Shown here: one piece after another, positions 1 through 7,231 of the stretch | How the letters are laid out: the number at the start of each line of letters is the position of its first letter | Numbering within the stretch: position 1 is the first letter of the stretch | NCBI GenBank assembly: GCA_934436245.1 | Contig: CAKSAM010000042.1 | Location: 1 to 18,755, forward strand | Length of the DNA: 18,755 nucleotides | Reading direction: 5' to 3' | Origin: an uncultured Acetatifactor sp. | GTDB lineage: Bacteria > Bacillota > Clostridia > Lachnospirales > Lachnospiraceae | Notes under the pieces: model-generated | Databases searched by the model: none | What the model was told of the DNA's origin: nothing | Seen by the model: only the letters and a program-made list of their open reading frames with translations | Position numbers and translations under genes: made by a program

Positions 1-697
1 ATATAATACGCTGTCACTGGATGCGGATCAATGCAACATTGTAGTCCTGCATGGGCAGGAATCGGAATACAGTGCGAAGGACAAGGCGGAGGTCATACAT
101 CTGACCGCCCTGAAGAATAAGGGCATTGACTATCTGGCACTGGGACATATTCATGGTTATAAGAAGGAACGGCTGGATGGCCGGGGAGTTTACTGTTATC
201 CCGGATGTCTGGAAGGGCGTGGATTTGACGAATGCGGAGAACATGGATTTGTGGAGCTTTCCGTGGATGAGGAGGCAGGCACTGTGGAGAGCCGGTTTAT
301 TCCGTTTGCTTCCCGAAATCTTTATACGATCCCGGTAGACATTACCGGCTGTGTATCCACGATGGAGATTCTGGAACGCATGAAAGAAGAGACTGATGCG
401 GGCGATTATCCGGAGAAGAGTCTGGTAAAATATGAATTGACCGGTAAAGTCGATGTGGAAAGTGAAAAAGAGATGGACTTTTTGCTGCATCAGTTCAGCA
501 GCCGTTTCTATTTTGTGAAGATCAAGGACAGTTCGAAATATCTGGTCGATTATGCTTCCTTTGCAAAAGATGTGTCTTTGAAGGGAGAATTCATCCGCAC
601 AGTCATGGGCAGAGAGGATCTGTCGGAAGAAGATAAGGCAGCAGTGATACATTACGGACTTCAGGCACTGGCCGGAGAGGAGATCCTGGACGCATGA
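1..697 (+). CDS. SbcD/Mre11-type DNA repair exonuclease, 3' part
   Basis: The gene is cut by the window start; about 231 codons remain, read in the frame that begins at base 2. The visible residues include NIVVLHGQ and, near residue 50, LALGHIHGYK. The GHIH motif is the C-terminal metal-binding signature of calcineurin-like phosphoesterases of the SbcD/Mre11/YhaO group. It is followed by YPGCLEGRGFDE, also typical of the end of the phosphoesterase core, and by a C-terminal capping region of about 140 residues. Family members are metal-dependent nucleases that work with an SbcC/Rad50-like ATPase on DNA ends and hairpins. The stop codon overlaps the start of the next gene in an ATGA arrangement (694-697), so the two are almost certainly translationally coupled partners. 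The N-terminal catalytic residues lie outside the window and could not be checked. Confidence 0.9.
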   Translation, partial: YNTLSLDADQCNIVVLHGQESEYSAKDKAEVIHLTALKNKGIDYLALGHIHGYKKERLDGRGVYCYPGCLEGRGFDECGEHGFVELSVDEEAGTVESRFIPFASRNLYTIPVDITGCVSTMEILERMKEETDAGDYPEKSLVKYELTGKVDVESEKEMDFLLHQFSSRFYFVKIKDSSKYLVDYASFAKDVSLKGEFIRTVMGREDLSEEDKAAVIHYGLQALAGEEILDA

Positions 698-3324
698 AAC
701 TGATCAAATGTCACATTGAGAATTTCGGAAAACTAAGTGACTTTACATATGATTTTACAGATGGCTGCAACACCGTCTGTGAGGAGAACGGATGGGGAAA
801 AAGCACCCTGGCGGCATTCCTGCGGGTCATGCTTTTCGGATTTCGCAACGAGGGCAAGAGAGATCCCATAGAAAATGAGAGAAGACGGTATGCGCCCTGG
901 CAGAAGGGAGTATACGGCGGAGAATTACAGTTTGAAAGTGATGGGAAACAATATTCTGTCCGCAGAACTTTCGGCAATAAAGCGGCGGAGGATGAATTTC
1001 AGCTGACAGATCTTACGACCCATCTGCCCAGTGACGATTTTACGGAGAAACTGGGAGAGGAACTGTTCCGGATCGATGCCGCATCCTTTGAGCGGACCAC
1101 GTTTATCTCACAGAATGACTGTGAGACTTTTGTCACAGACAGTATCAATGCGAAGATCGGCAATCTGGCGGAGAATACAGACGATATCAATAACTTCGAG
1201 ACGGCGGACAAGCGGCTGAACGATCTGCTGAATGCCATGTCCCCCACCCGCAAGACCGGATCCCTGAGACGGGATAAGGACCGCATTACGGAACTGAAGA
1301 CACAGATCCGTAACGGACAAGAGATACAGAATACCATGGAAAGCATTGCTGCCAGGAGAAAGGCAGTCATCGAAGAACGGGAAAAGCTTGCCGCAGAGCA
1401 GGCAGAGTTGCAGGCAAAGCAGCGGGAGCTGGGGGCTTATAAAGACAGGCAGGCACGAAAAGAAAAATATCTGGATCTGCGTACCAAGCTTTCAGAGAGA
1501 GAAAAACTGTTAAAAGAAGCAGAATCGTATTTTAACGGCGTGATCCCTTCGGAGACAGATCTGCGGGAAGAAACAGCAGCTTATAACCGGGGGATCAGTA
1601 TTCACAAGGCGATGGAGATCTATTGTCTGACGGAGGAAGAACAGGAACAGCTGAAGACTCCGTTTCCCAAGGTGGACAGGGAACAGCTGGAGGAAAAATA
1701 TGCGGAGGCAGAGGAGTTGGAACGGTTGAAAAACAGTTCCAAAGACATTGCTTTGTCCGCAGAAGAGACCAGAAGATTACAGGAACTCACCGGATATTTT
1801 GCGGATGGAATGCCTCAAGAACAGGAAATCTTCCGGGTAAAAGAAATCTGGACAGGACGCCTGGAGAAAAAAAGTCTGTTGCAGGCTAAGGAAATACAGA
1901 AGAAAACACTGGAAGCCATACAGGCACAGGAAGAGTCAAGGTTGCAGAGAGAGAGGTTGACCGGTAAAAAGCGAAGAAATCTCATGCTGGTATTGGGAAT
2001 TCTGTTGATCCTGGGTGCTGTTCCCGTGATCTTCATGGGGCAGACTGTGATCGGAGCGGCTCTGGCAGCATTGGGGGCAGTGGTTGTGATCATTGCATTG
2101 GTTATGGCTGCGGGCAGCGGAAATATGCAGAGTTCAGAGAATACAGAGCTTTTGGAATTGCGGCAGGAGCTGGAGAAGCTGGAGACAGAGATTGACACAG
2201 ATAGCAGGCAGATCGAAGAATTCAGGTCGCATTGGGGAATCCCGGAAAGCAGTGATTTTACTTCCGAAATTGTAGAATTACAGAACAAACGGCGGGATTA
2301 TGAGATGCTCAGCCGCAGAAGACAGCAGGCGGGTACCGATACGACAGCTGCAAGGATGGAAGAACTGGAGACGCATCTGAAGCAGTTTTTAGCAGGCTTC
2401 GGTGATGTTTGGGAAGAGCAGAATTATCTGGCGGCACTGCATGATATTGCCGCAAAGAGCAGACAAAGACAACTTTTGGAGGAAAAGCAGAAGCAATACT
2501 GTAGACAGAGGGAGCAGTATGAAGTCCTGAAAGAAAAGGTGAAAAAATATCTACTGTCTCTACATCTGATTCCGGAAGAACCGTTGGAAGAACAACTGAC
2601 AGAGCTTGAAAACCGCAGAAAAGATTATGAGAAAGAATTGCTGGAGTACAGGCGGAGTGCACAGGAGCTGAAACAATTTGAGGAACAAGAAGATGTTCCC
2701 ACACTCCTGGCACTGAAGGATCCGGAAGGAGAAGAATCACTGGAGAGTCTGGCAGAAGAAATGAAAGTCCTCTCAGAACGCATGGAAGATCGTTATAAGT
2801 CCATCCGCAGCTATCAGGACCAGCTTTCCAGCCTGCAGGAATCCTGGGAAAATATAGAAAACATGGAGGGGGAACTGGAGAATCTGCAGGAGACGACAGA
2901 GGAGCAATTAAAACAGTATAGATTGTTGGAGGTGACCAAGGGGCTGCTGGAAGAGGCCAAAAGTTCTTTTACCGCGAAATATACGGAACCGGTGATGGTA
3001 GGCTTCCGTAAATATTATCAGATCCTTACGGGAACAGAATGTGAAAATTATCAGATGGATGCCAACACAAAATTGCAGGTCATTGAGGGAAATATGCCCA
3101 GAGACATCGGCTACATGAGCCTGGGAAACCGGGATCTGATCGGTATCTGCATGCGTATGGCATTGGTGGAAGCCATGTATGACGACAGACGGCCGTTCCT
3201 GATCCTGGATGATCCTTTTGTGAATCTGGATGAAAACCGGACAAGAGGGGCAATACGGTTCCTGGCGGAGATCGCGAAAGAATATCAGGTGATTTATTTT
3301 ACCTGCCATGGCAGCAGGGAATAG
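694..3324 (+). CDS. SbcC/YhaN-like AAA ATPase with membrane-spanning insert
   Basis: An 876-residue Rad50/SbcC-type ATPase, the presumed partner of the upstream nuclease. The N-terminus MKLIKCHIENFGKL and the Walker A segment ENGWGKST (residues 31-38) are typical of the AAA_27/YhaN group. Long Glu/Lys/Gln-rich coiled coils occupy roughly residues 190-425 and 480-780. Near the C-terminus, MSLGNRD (about 808-814) matches the ABC signature position and FLILDDPFVNLDE (about 835-847) is Walker B plus D-loop. Between the two coiled-coil arms, about residues 429-474, are two very hydrophobic stretches (LMLVLGILLILGAVPVIF and TVIGAALAALGAVVVIIALV) separated by a short turn, where canonical SbcC has a zinc hook; no CxxC hook is visible. 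This fits the YhaN-like branch rather than classical SbcC and suggests membrane attachment. The start overlaps the upstream stop codon, with AGGAG at 678-682. Confidence 0.88.
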   Translation: MKLIKCHIENFGKLSDFTYDFTDGCNTVCEENGWGKSTLAAFLRVMLFGFRNEGKRDPIENERRRYAPWQKGVYGGELQFESDGKQYSVRRTFGNKAAEDEFQLTDLTTHLPSDDFTEKLGEELFRIDAASFERTTFISQNDCETFVTDSINAKIGNLAENTDDINNFETADKRLNDLLNAMSPTRKTGSLRRDKDRITELKTQIRNGQEIQNTMESIAARRKAVIEEREKLAAEQAELQAKQRELGAYKDRQARKEKYLDLRTKLSEREKLLKEAESYFNGVIPSETDLREETAAYNRGISIHKAMEIYCLTEEEQEQLKTPFPKVDREQLEEKYAEAEELERLKNSSKDIALSAEETRRLQELTGYFADGMPQEQEIFRVKEIWTGRLEKKSLLQAKEIQKKTLEAIQAQEESRLQRERLTGKKRRNLMLVLGILLILGAVPVIFMGQTVIGAALAALGAVVVIIALVMAAGSGNMQSSENTELLELRQELEKLETEIDTDSRQIEEFRSHWGIPESSDFTSEIVELQNKRRDYEMLSRRRQQAGTDTTAARMEELETHLKQFLAGFGDVWEEQNYLAALHDIAAKSRQRQLLEEKQKQYCRQREQYEVLKEKVKKYLLSLHLIPEEPLEEQLTELENRRKDYEKELLEYRRSAQELKQFEEQEDVPTLLALKDPEGEESLESLAEEMKVLSERMEDRYKSIRSYQDQLSSLQESWENIENMEGELENLQETTEEQLKQYRLLEVTKGLLEEAKSSFTAKYTEPVMVGFRKYYQILTGTECENYQMDANTKLQVIEGNMPRDIGYMSLGNRDLIGICMRMALVEAMYDDRRPFLILDDPFVNLDENRTRGAIRFLAEIAKEYQVIYFTCHGSRE

Positions 3325-3350
3325 TGTAAAAGCGTGGAGTATGAGAGTGA

Positions 3351-3500
3351 AGCCGACAATCCTTTGAAGTGGATACATTAAACCAAAATGCCGCATCCAT
3401 GCAGAGTATTCTGCAGATAAGAAAGAGCATCGGTAGACTGGCCGAATCCCGTGGAGATGTCAGGAAAGAAGTGGAGGAGCTTTGGCAGATCGCTGACTAA
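3351..3500 (+). pseudogene. Possible gene remnant, 49 codons without a start
   Basis: Between the ATPase gene and the hairpin at 3550 is an open stretch with protein-like composition, read from AGC at 3351 to TAA at 3498-3500. It includes NQNAASMQSILQIRKSIGRL followed by a charged helix ending EELWQIAD. It looks like the amphipathic C-terminal helix of a larger protein. It has an internal ATG but no convincing ribosome binding site, and a stop codon lies directly upstream in frame. I do not recognise the family. It may be a decayed 3' end of a lost gene or chance. Confidence 0.25.
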
Positions 3501-3549
3501 CTAGCCGAGAGCATGCAGTACTTCAAGATTCAATAGTTGATTTCGCATA

Positions 3550-3611
3550 AAATAAAACCAGAGACAGCTTTCGGATGTCTGGATTCGTAAGGCTGTTCCT
3601 GGTTTTTATTT
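3550..3611. terminator. Imperfect AT-rich hairpin between convergent genes
   Basis: The arms AAATAAAACCAG (3550-3561) and CTGGTTTTTATTT (3599-3611) are inverted copies with one extra base, extended inward by ACAGC (3564-3568) and GCTGT (3592-3596). On the plus strand the 3' arm itself is T-rich (GGTTTTTATTT). The position between the end of the plus-strand ATPase gene and the end of the minus-strand DUF4317 gene suits a shared terminator. The 23-base loop makes it weaker than the other terminators in this window. Confidence 0.5.
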
Positions 3612-3666
3612 ACCACGCTGCAGTTGAAAACTTTCATTGTGCGATTCTTGTCGTTTGGCAGGTGGT

Positions 3667-4821
3667 TTATTCTTCAGATTCTTCCCTGTCCCCGCTTCCG
3701 GCGGCCCGGACGGCAATGCCGTTGACTTCCACGCTGCCATCCAGTTCGATGACGAGACACTGTCTGCCGTCGATCAGTTTCGTGTTGACGAGATCGGTGC
3801 GCTCGGGATTGACCTTGATGACCACGTCCGGCGTCTTCACTTCAAAGCTGCGGGGGTTGTAGACATTGGTCATCATGAGGGAAGTAGCTTCACCGGCAGT
3901 GGCATCGAAACACTGGTCGAAGACCTCCATGCGGTCATTGGCTACACCGCTGCTGGCAAAAATGGTCTTTACTTCATTTTTATCCAATACCACAGGTTCG
4001 GGATCTTCTTTATGTTCCTGGGCAATCTCATTCATTTTTTCGTGGATATTTTTCACCGTCTCGATATCACAGCTATCGCCCAGGGTCTCCTCCACCAGTG
4101 ACTGGAAGGTTTCCTTCTGACCGCCTGCGGACAGAGGAAGAGGACAGCCTAACATCAGATCCACGAAATTCTCCTTTAATTCTTCCGCATCCTTGGAATA
4201 GTACAGAGTGCTGTGCAGATCGGTACTCCGGTCATTGAAAGCGGGGAACAGGAAAGCAGCGTCCGGCATACCTACCACCCAGTCCCGGATACGGTTCTGG
4301 AAGGTGTTTTCCACCGCATTGTAGCTTAGTCCCGGCTTGGACAGATCCACAGGGCAGATGCAGGTAAGGATATAATCGTAGACTTCGTCGGAAGCATCCT
4401 CCATCTCGATGCCGTCTCTGGTGCGTCCCGGCACATCGTAGGCATCGTGGATCAGCAGGATCAGATAATTGCCCACATATTCATAAGACTCGATGATGCG
4501 GTCGTAGAACTGCTCAAGCAATGCATCGTCCTTCAGACGGCTATCCCGCAGACGCAGGAGAAATTCCTGAGTGCCGCCCTCCGTTTCACTCTTTAACGGG
4601 AATTCCAGATTCAGCAGATTCTTACCGATGGTGCCGGACAGACTCTTACGCAGAATCTCGAAATACTTGAACATTTCCTCCTCAGGTAATGCCAGAAACG
4701 CCTGCTTTAATTCCGTCTTTTTATTTTTCTCTCCATCCACATAGCATCCGCAGATCCGGGTGATGGAGCAGTTTTTCGGGGTGAACAGCTTTTTGATCTC
4801 GCTGATTTCCTGTTTTGTCAT
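3667..4821 (-). CDS. DUF4317 family protein
   Basis: A 384-residue protein whose start MTKQEISEIKKLFTPKNCSI and the following ICGCYVDGEK segment are characteristic of DUF4317, a family of unknown function common in Lachnospiraceae and related Clostridia. No signal peptide, transmembrane helix or recognisable catalytic motif is visible, so it is probably cytoplasmic. The C-terminal end is acidic (GDREESEE). The start is supported by AGAAGG about seven bases upstream of the ATG (reading the minus strand) and by a good minus-strand promoter at 4852-4880. It is a single-gene unit, convergent with the ATPase gene and divergent from the HEAT-repeat gene. Family membership is from memory of the conserved N-terminus; the cellular role is unknown. 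Confidence 0.85.
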   Translation of the reverse strand: MTKQEISEIKKLFTPKNCSITRICGCYVDGEKNKKTELKQAFLALPEEEMFKYFEILRKSLSGTIGKNLLNLEFPLKSETEGGTQEFLLRLRDSRLKDDALLEQFYDRIIESYEYVGNYLILLIHDAYDVPGRTRDGIEMEDASDEVYDYILTCICPVDLSKPGLSYNAVENTFQNRIRDWVVGMPDAAFLFPAFNDRSTDLHSTLYYSKDAEELKENFVDLMLGCPLPLSAGGQKETFQSLVEETLGDSCDIETVKNIHEKMNEIAQEHKEDPEPVVLDKNEVKTIFASSGVANDRMEVFDQCFDATAGEATSLMMTNVYNPRSFEVKTPDVVIKVNPERTDLVNTKLIDGRQCLVIELDGSVEVNGIAVRAAGSGDREESEE

Positions 4822-4851
4822 GAGAGTACCTTCTTTCGATTTGATGATATC

Positions 4852-4880
4852 AGTATAGTATAAAAAACGTGATGGGACAA
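4852..4880 (-). promoter_or_regulatory. Promoter for the DUF4317 gene
   Basis: Reading the minus strand, TTGTCC (4875-4880) and TATACT (4852-4857) are separated by exactly 17 bases. This is a good sigma-A-type spacing, about 30 bases upstream of the start codon at 4821. Confidence 0.6.
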
Positions 4881-4934
4881 GTGGATCCAGGTTATAGAAT
4901 TTTTAGAAATCCTTCATTTTGCTATAATTGTTTT

Positions 4935-4964
4935 TTGACAGATAAGGTGTTATCATAACATTAT
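4935..4964 (+). promoter_or_regulatory. Promoter for the HEAT-repeat gene
   Basis: A perfect -35 box TTGACA (4935-4940) is followed after 18 bases by CATTAT (4959-4964), a 4/6 match to the -10 consensus. It lies about 95 bases upstream of the start codon at 5058. A TATCAT closer to the -35 box (4951-4956) has the wrong spacing. Confidence 0.5.
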
Positions 4965-5057
4965 CAAGAGAAGCCAATCACCACAGGCAACATATAGTGA
5001 TGATCCGGAGACGATTTTACCGCCCCCACGCTGGCAGAAAGAAAGAGGCGCGTGTTT

Positions 5058-5390
5058 ATGGAACAACATGATTTAAGTAAGATCCAGAAATTACAGGAGA
5101 AAGGAAAATCCGACAAGATCATCAAATATCTGAGTTCTTCCGATGATACCGTGGTGGTAGCTGCACTGGAAGCTCTGAGCCGGATCAAGGATGAAGATAG
5201 TGTCAACAGCATTGCACATATGATCGACAATCCGGATACGAAGATCCGTGTTGAAGCGGCAAAAGCGTTAGGAAGCATCGGCACCGAATATGCCAAAACC
5301 TATCTGCTGCACAGACTGAATGCGGAGCAGGATGAGACCGTGAAGACAGCCATCAAGGAAGCGCTTCACACCCTGGCAGAGCATCATTAA
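5058..5390 (+). CDS. Small HEAT-repeat protein
   Basis: A 110-residue, mostly helical protein. Two HEAT-type units are visible: one around SSDDTVVVAALEALSRIKDE and a second around NPDTKIRVEAAKALGSIGTE, followed by a third partial helix pair ending in LAEHH. These repeats form alpha-solenoid surfaces for protein-protein contact; no catalytic motif is present. I chose ATG at 5058 because AAAGAGG at 5042-5048 is nine bases upstream. A GTG at 5052 is in frame but only three bases from that site. The gene stands alone, with its own promoter (4935-4964) and a strong terminator (5442-5470). A role as an adaptor or as part of a phycocyanobilin-lyase-like HEAT family cannot be told from sequence alone. 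Confidence 0.8.
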   Translation: MEQHDLSKIQKLQEKGKSDKIIKYLSSSDDTVVVAALEALSRIKDEDSVNSIAHMIDNPDTKIRVEAAKALGSIGTEYAKTYLLHRLNAEQDETVKTAIKEALHTLAEHH

Positions 5391-5441
5391 TTCAATTTGC
5401 TTTACTCGTAGTTTTTCTACTTATACATTTTCCCTCTTATT

Positions 5442-5470
5442 GGCGTCCGGGTCATTCCGGACGCCTTTTT
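5442..5470 (+). terminator. Intrinsic terminator after the HEAT-repeat gene
   Basis: A perfect 9-bp stem GGCGTCCGG / CCGGACGCC with a six-base loop is followed immediately by TTTTT (5466-5470), about 50 bases after the stop codon. Confidence 0.9.
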
Positions 5471-5480
5471 ATGTTATGGC

Positions 5481-5607
5481 GACGAGGAAAATGCACGCAT
5501 TTATGCGGTGCATTTGACGACCGCTAATCAGAGCAAGATTCGCAGAACGCATCTCGTCTCTGTATACGATGAGCCAGGCACAGATTTGTGCCTGCACAGG
5601 AATCTGT
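5481..5607. repeat. Palindromic non-coding block
   Basis: The stretch between the terminator and the ECF-type promoter has no gene but holds nested inverted repeats. AAATGCAC (5489-5496) pairs with GTGCATTT (5508-5515), with GCAT/ATGC inside. GACGAG (5481-5486) pairs with CTCGTC (5553-5558), enclosing the first hairpin. CAGGCACA-GATT-TGTGCCTG (5575-5594) is a perfect 8-bp hairpin, and ACAGATT (5580-5586) can alternatively pair with AATCTGT (5601-5607). No terminator-like T-run follows. It could be a dispersed palindromic element or a structured RNA; nothing in the sequence decides between them. Confidence 0.5.
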
Positions 5608-5640
5608 ATATTGCGAAAAAATTATAATTTTTTTTCTTTA

Positions 5641-5674
5641 TTTTAAATCTTTTTGGAAAAAGTGATTGTCATAC
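5641..5674 (+). promoter_or_regulatory. ECF-sigma-type promoter motif, copy A
   Basis: This 34-base block starts TTTTAAATCTTTTT, continues GGAAAAAGTGATTGTC and ends at AC. It matches 28 of 34 bases with the block at 8787-8820. The layout (AAATC, a T-tract, then TGTC about 18 bases later) resembles ECF promoters, in which an AAC-like -35 is followed by a spacer T-tract and a CGTC-like -10. TGTC at 5667-5670 is 55 bases before the lipoprotein start codon. No convincing sigma-A promoter is seen here. The assignment to the sigma factor encoded at 7232-8680 is inference. Confidence 0.6.
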
Positions 5675-5725
5675 AAATGAAAGCAATAAAGAGTAACAAA
5701 AAATTTAAGAAAGAGGGTACACACG

Positions 5726-7081
5726 ATGAAGAACAAGGCACAGAAACTTATTTTAACAGTTTTAACCATGAGTACAGTACTGGCATTCGCTGCATGTGGC
5801 AATACAGACACGGCGATGGAATCCGAACCGATGGAAACTGTTGAAACAGCAGAAATCACTGAGACGTCCACACTTGAGAAGGAATCCGGTGCCGGAAAAA
5901 CAGAAAGCGCAGCAAAGTTAGACGGGACAGAAGTGCTCCCGGTTACAGAAGTATCTGCTTCGGTGACAGAGGAAACGGAGGCAGAGAGTACGGTGGATAT
6001 CAGACAGACTGTTTCCCAGGAAAATTCCGGAACGGGAGAGAACGATAAGACCGGGGGAACCTTCGGATACACCTACACAGAGATGAATGAAACCATGTAT
6101 GCAAAAAATGCTGTGAACGTAAGAAGCTTACCGTCCACCAACGGAACGAAGCTGGGAAGCCTGAAAAAAAATAATGAAGTTGCTGTGACAGGCCGGTGCA
6201 ATGAAACCGGTTGGTACCGGATCTCCTATGGTGATGGCGAGGCATTCGTCAGTGACAAATACTTAAGCAATGAGAAGAGCTCCGGGACCGCAGGTGCCAC
6301 CAATACTGCAAGTGTTGCAAAGAATACAGGCTCCGCCTCCACGGATTTCCTGACCCCGGAAGGTTTCCTGAACCCGAACAATCCTATTGTGGCAGCTGCT
6401 TATGCACAATACGGTGAGAACATTGCAATCAGTGAAGACGGAACCGTATTGGATGCATCAACATGGCAGATATTGGGGCATATTGACGGCGTGCCCAGTG
6501 CATCGGAAAATAACAGCAGCTTCCTGACAGACGGCTATGACAGAGCAGCAGCGGAAGAAGTGTGGAAATGTATGAATGAGGAAAGAGTTGCAGAAGGCAG
6601 GAATCCCCTTGCATGGGATGAAGATATTTACAATTTTGCCTGCCAGAGAGCAAGCCAGCTGGTCACGGATTTTTCCCATAATGGTTGTGGCAGTTATGGT
6701 GAAAATATCCACTATCGTACCGGAATCCCCTACAGCGGTGAAAGCATTCATATGTCATGGTATTATTCCCCGGCACATCATGCGAACTATCTGGATTCCC
6801 GGTACGGCTCTGGCGCATGTGCCGTTTACGTTTATAACGGATCGGTCTATGCGGTGGAAAACTTTGCACTGGCATCCGTCCCGAACGAGCAGATAACAGA
6901 GGAGCCTGAAAACACAGAGAGTGAACTGATCGGTGAGATCGACAATGGCACTTACTGGACGGCATCCAATGGCGTCATTCTTTTCATCCGGAGTGACGGT
7001 CTCGCATCTGTTACCATGAGCAATGAACATACACCGGAAGAATGCAAGGCGGCTCTGGATGAATATAGTGCAAGTCACTGA
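5726..7081 (+). CDS. Lipoprotein with SH3b and CAP/SCP (YkwD-like) domains
   Basis: A 451-residue exported protein. The N-terminus (KNKAQKLILTVLTMSTVLAF) is a signal peptide ending in a lipobox-like AFAAC with Cys24, so it is probably anchored on the outer face of the membrane. A Thr/Glu-rich linker fills about residues 28-115. Residues about 124-182 form a bacterial SH3 domain (VNVRSLPSTNGTKLGSL, then GWYRISYGDGEAFVSDKYL), usually a peptidoglycan-binding module. Residues about 274-380 form a CAP/SCP domain, with MNEERVAEGRNPLAWDEDI, FSHNG, YGENIHY and SPAHHANYL, as in YkwD. The start has GAGGG at 5713-5717, eight bases upstream of the ATG. It lies directly behind ECF-type motif A and ahead of the sigma gene at 7232 with no terminator between, so both are probably one operon. 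The substrate of bacterial CAP domains is generally unknown; a cell-wall role is inferred. Confidence 0.88.
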   Translation: MKNKAQKLILTVLTMSTVLAFAACGNTDTAMESEPMETVETAEITETSTLEKESGAGKTESAAKLDGTEVLPVTEVSASVTEETEAESTVDIRQTVSQENSGTGENDKTGGTFGYTYTEMNETMYAKNAVNVRSLPSTNGTKLGSLKKNNEVAVTGRCNETGWYRISYGDGEAFVSDKYLSNEKSSGTAGATNTASVAKNTGSASTDFLTPEGFLNPNNPIVAAAYAQYGENIAISEDGTVLDASTWQILGHIDGVPSASENNSSFLTDGYDRAAAEEVWKCMNEERVAEGRNPLAWDEDIYNFACQRASQLVTDFSHNGCGSYGENIHYRTGIPYSGESIHMSWYYSPAHHANYLDSRYGSGACAVYVYNGSVYAVENFALASVPNEQITEEPENTESELIGEIDNGTYWTASNGVILFIRSDGLASVTMSNEHTPEECKAALDEYSASH

Positions 7082-7205
7082 AAAGTTTGTTCTATTGCTG
7101 CACAAGGATATGCAGGAGTTTGAAATGGACGGAGTGACCAGCAAAACGATTTATGGACAGATCATGAAGCAGACAGAAGACAATAGCAAAAATGATAATG
7201 CGTAG
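7061..7205 (+). CDS. Doubtful 48-codon ORF between the lipoprotein and sigma genes
   Basis: An ATG at 7061 opens a frame encoding 48 residues, including EKFVLLLHKDMQEFEMDG, and overlaps the last 21 bases of the lipoprotein gene. The downstream part (7082-7205) is otherwise a non-coding gap inside the probable operon. Composition is protein-like and charged, with no signal peptide or known motif. There is no good ribosome binding site, so expression would depend on coupling to the upstream gene. It could equally be an old, frame-shifted C-terminal extension of the lipoprotein gene. Confidence 0.25.
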
Positions 7206-7231
7206 ACATACTGCGCAGAAAAGGAGACAAT

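Noticed and set aside
3575..4120. Plus-strand ORFs opposite the DUF4317 gene
   Set aside because: They are antisense shadows of a gene with its own promoter, ribosome binding site and family match.
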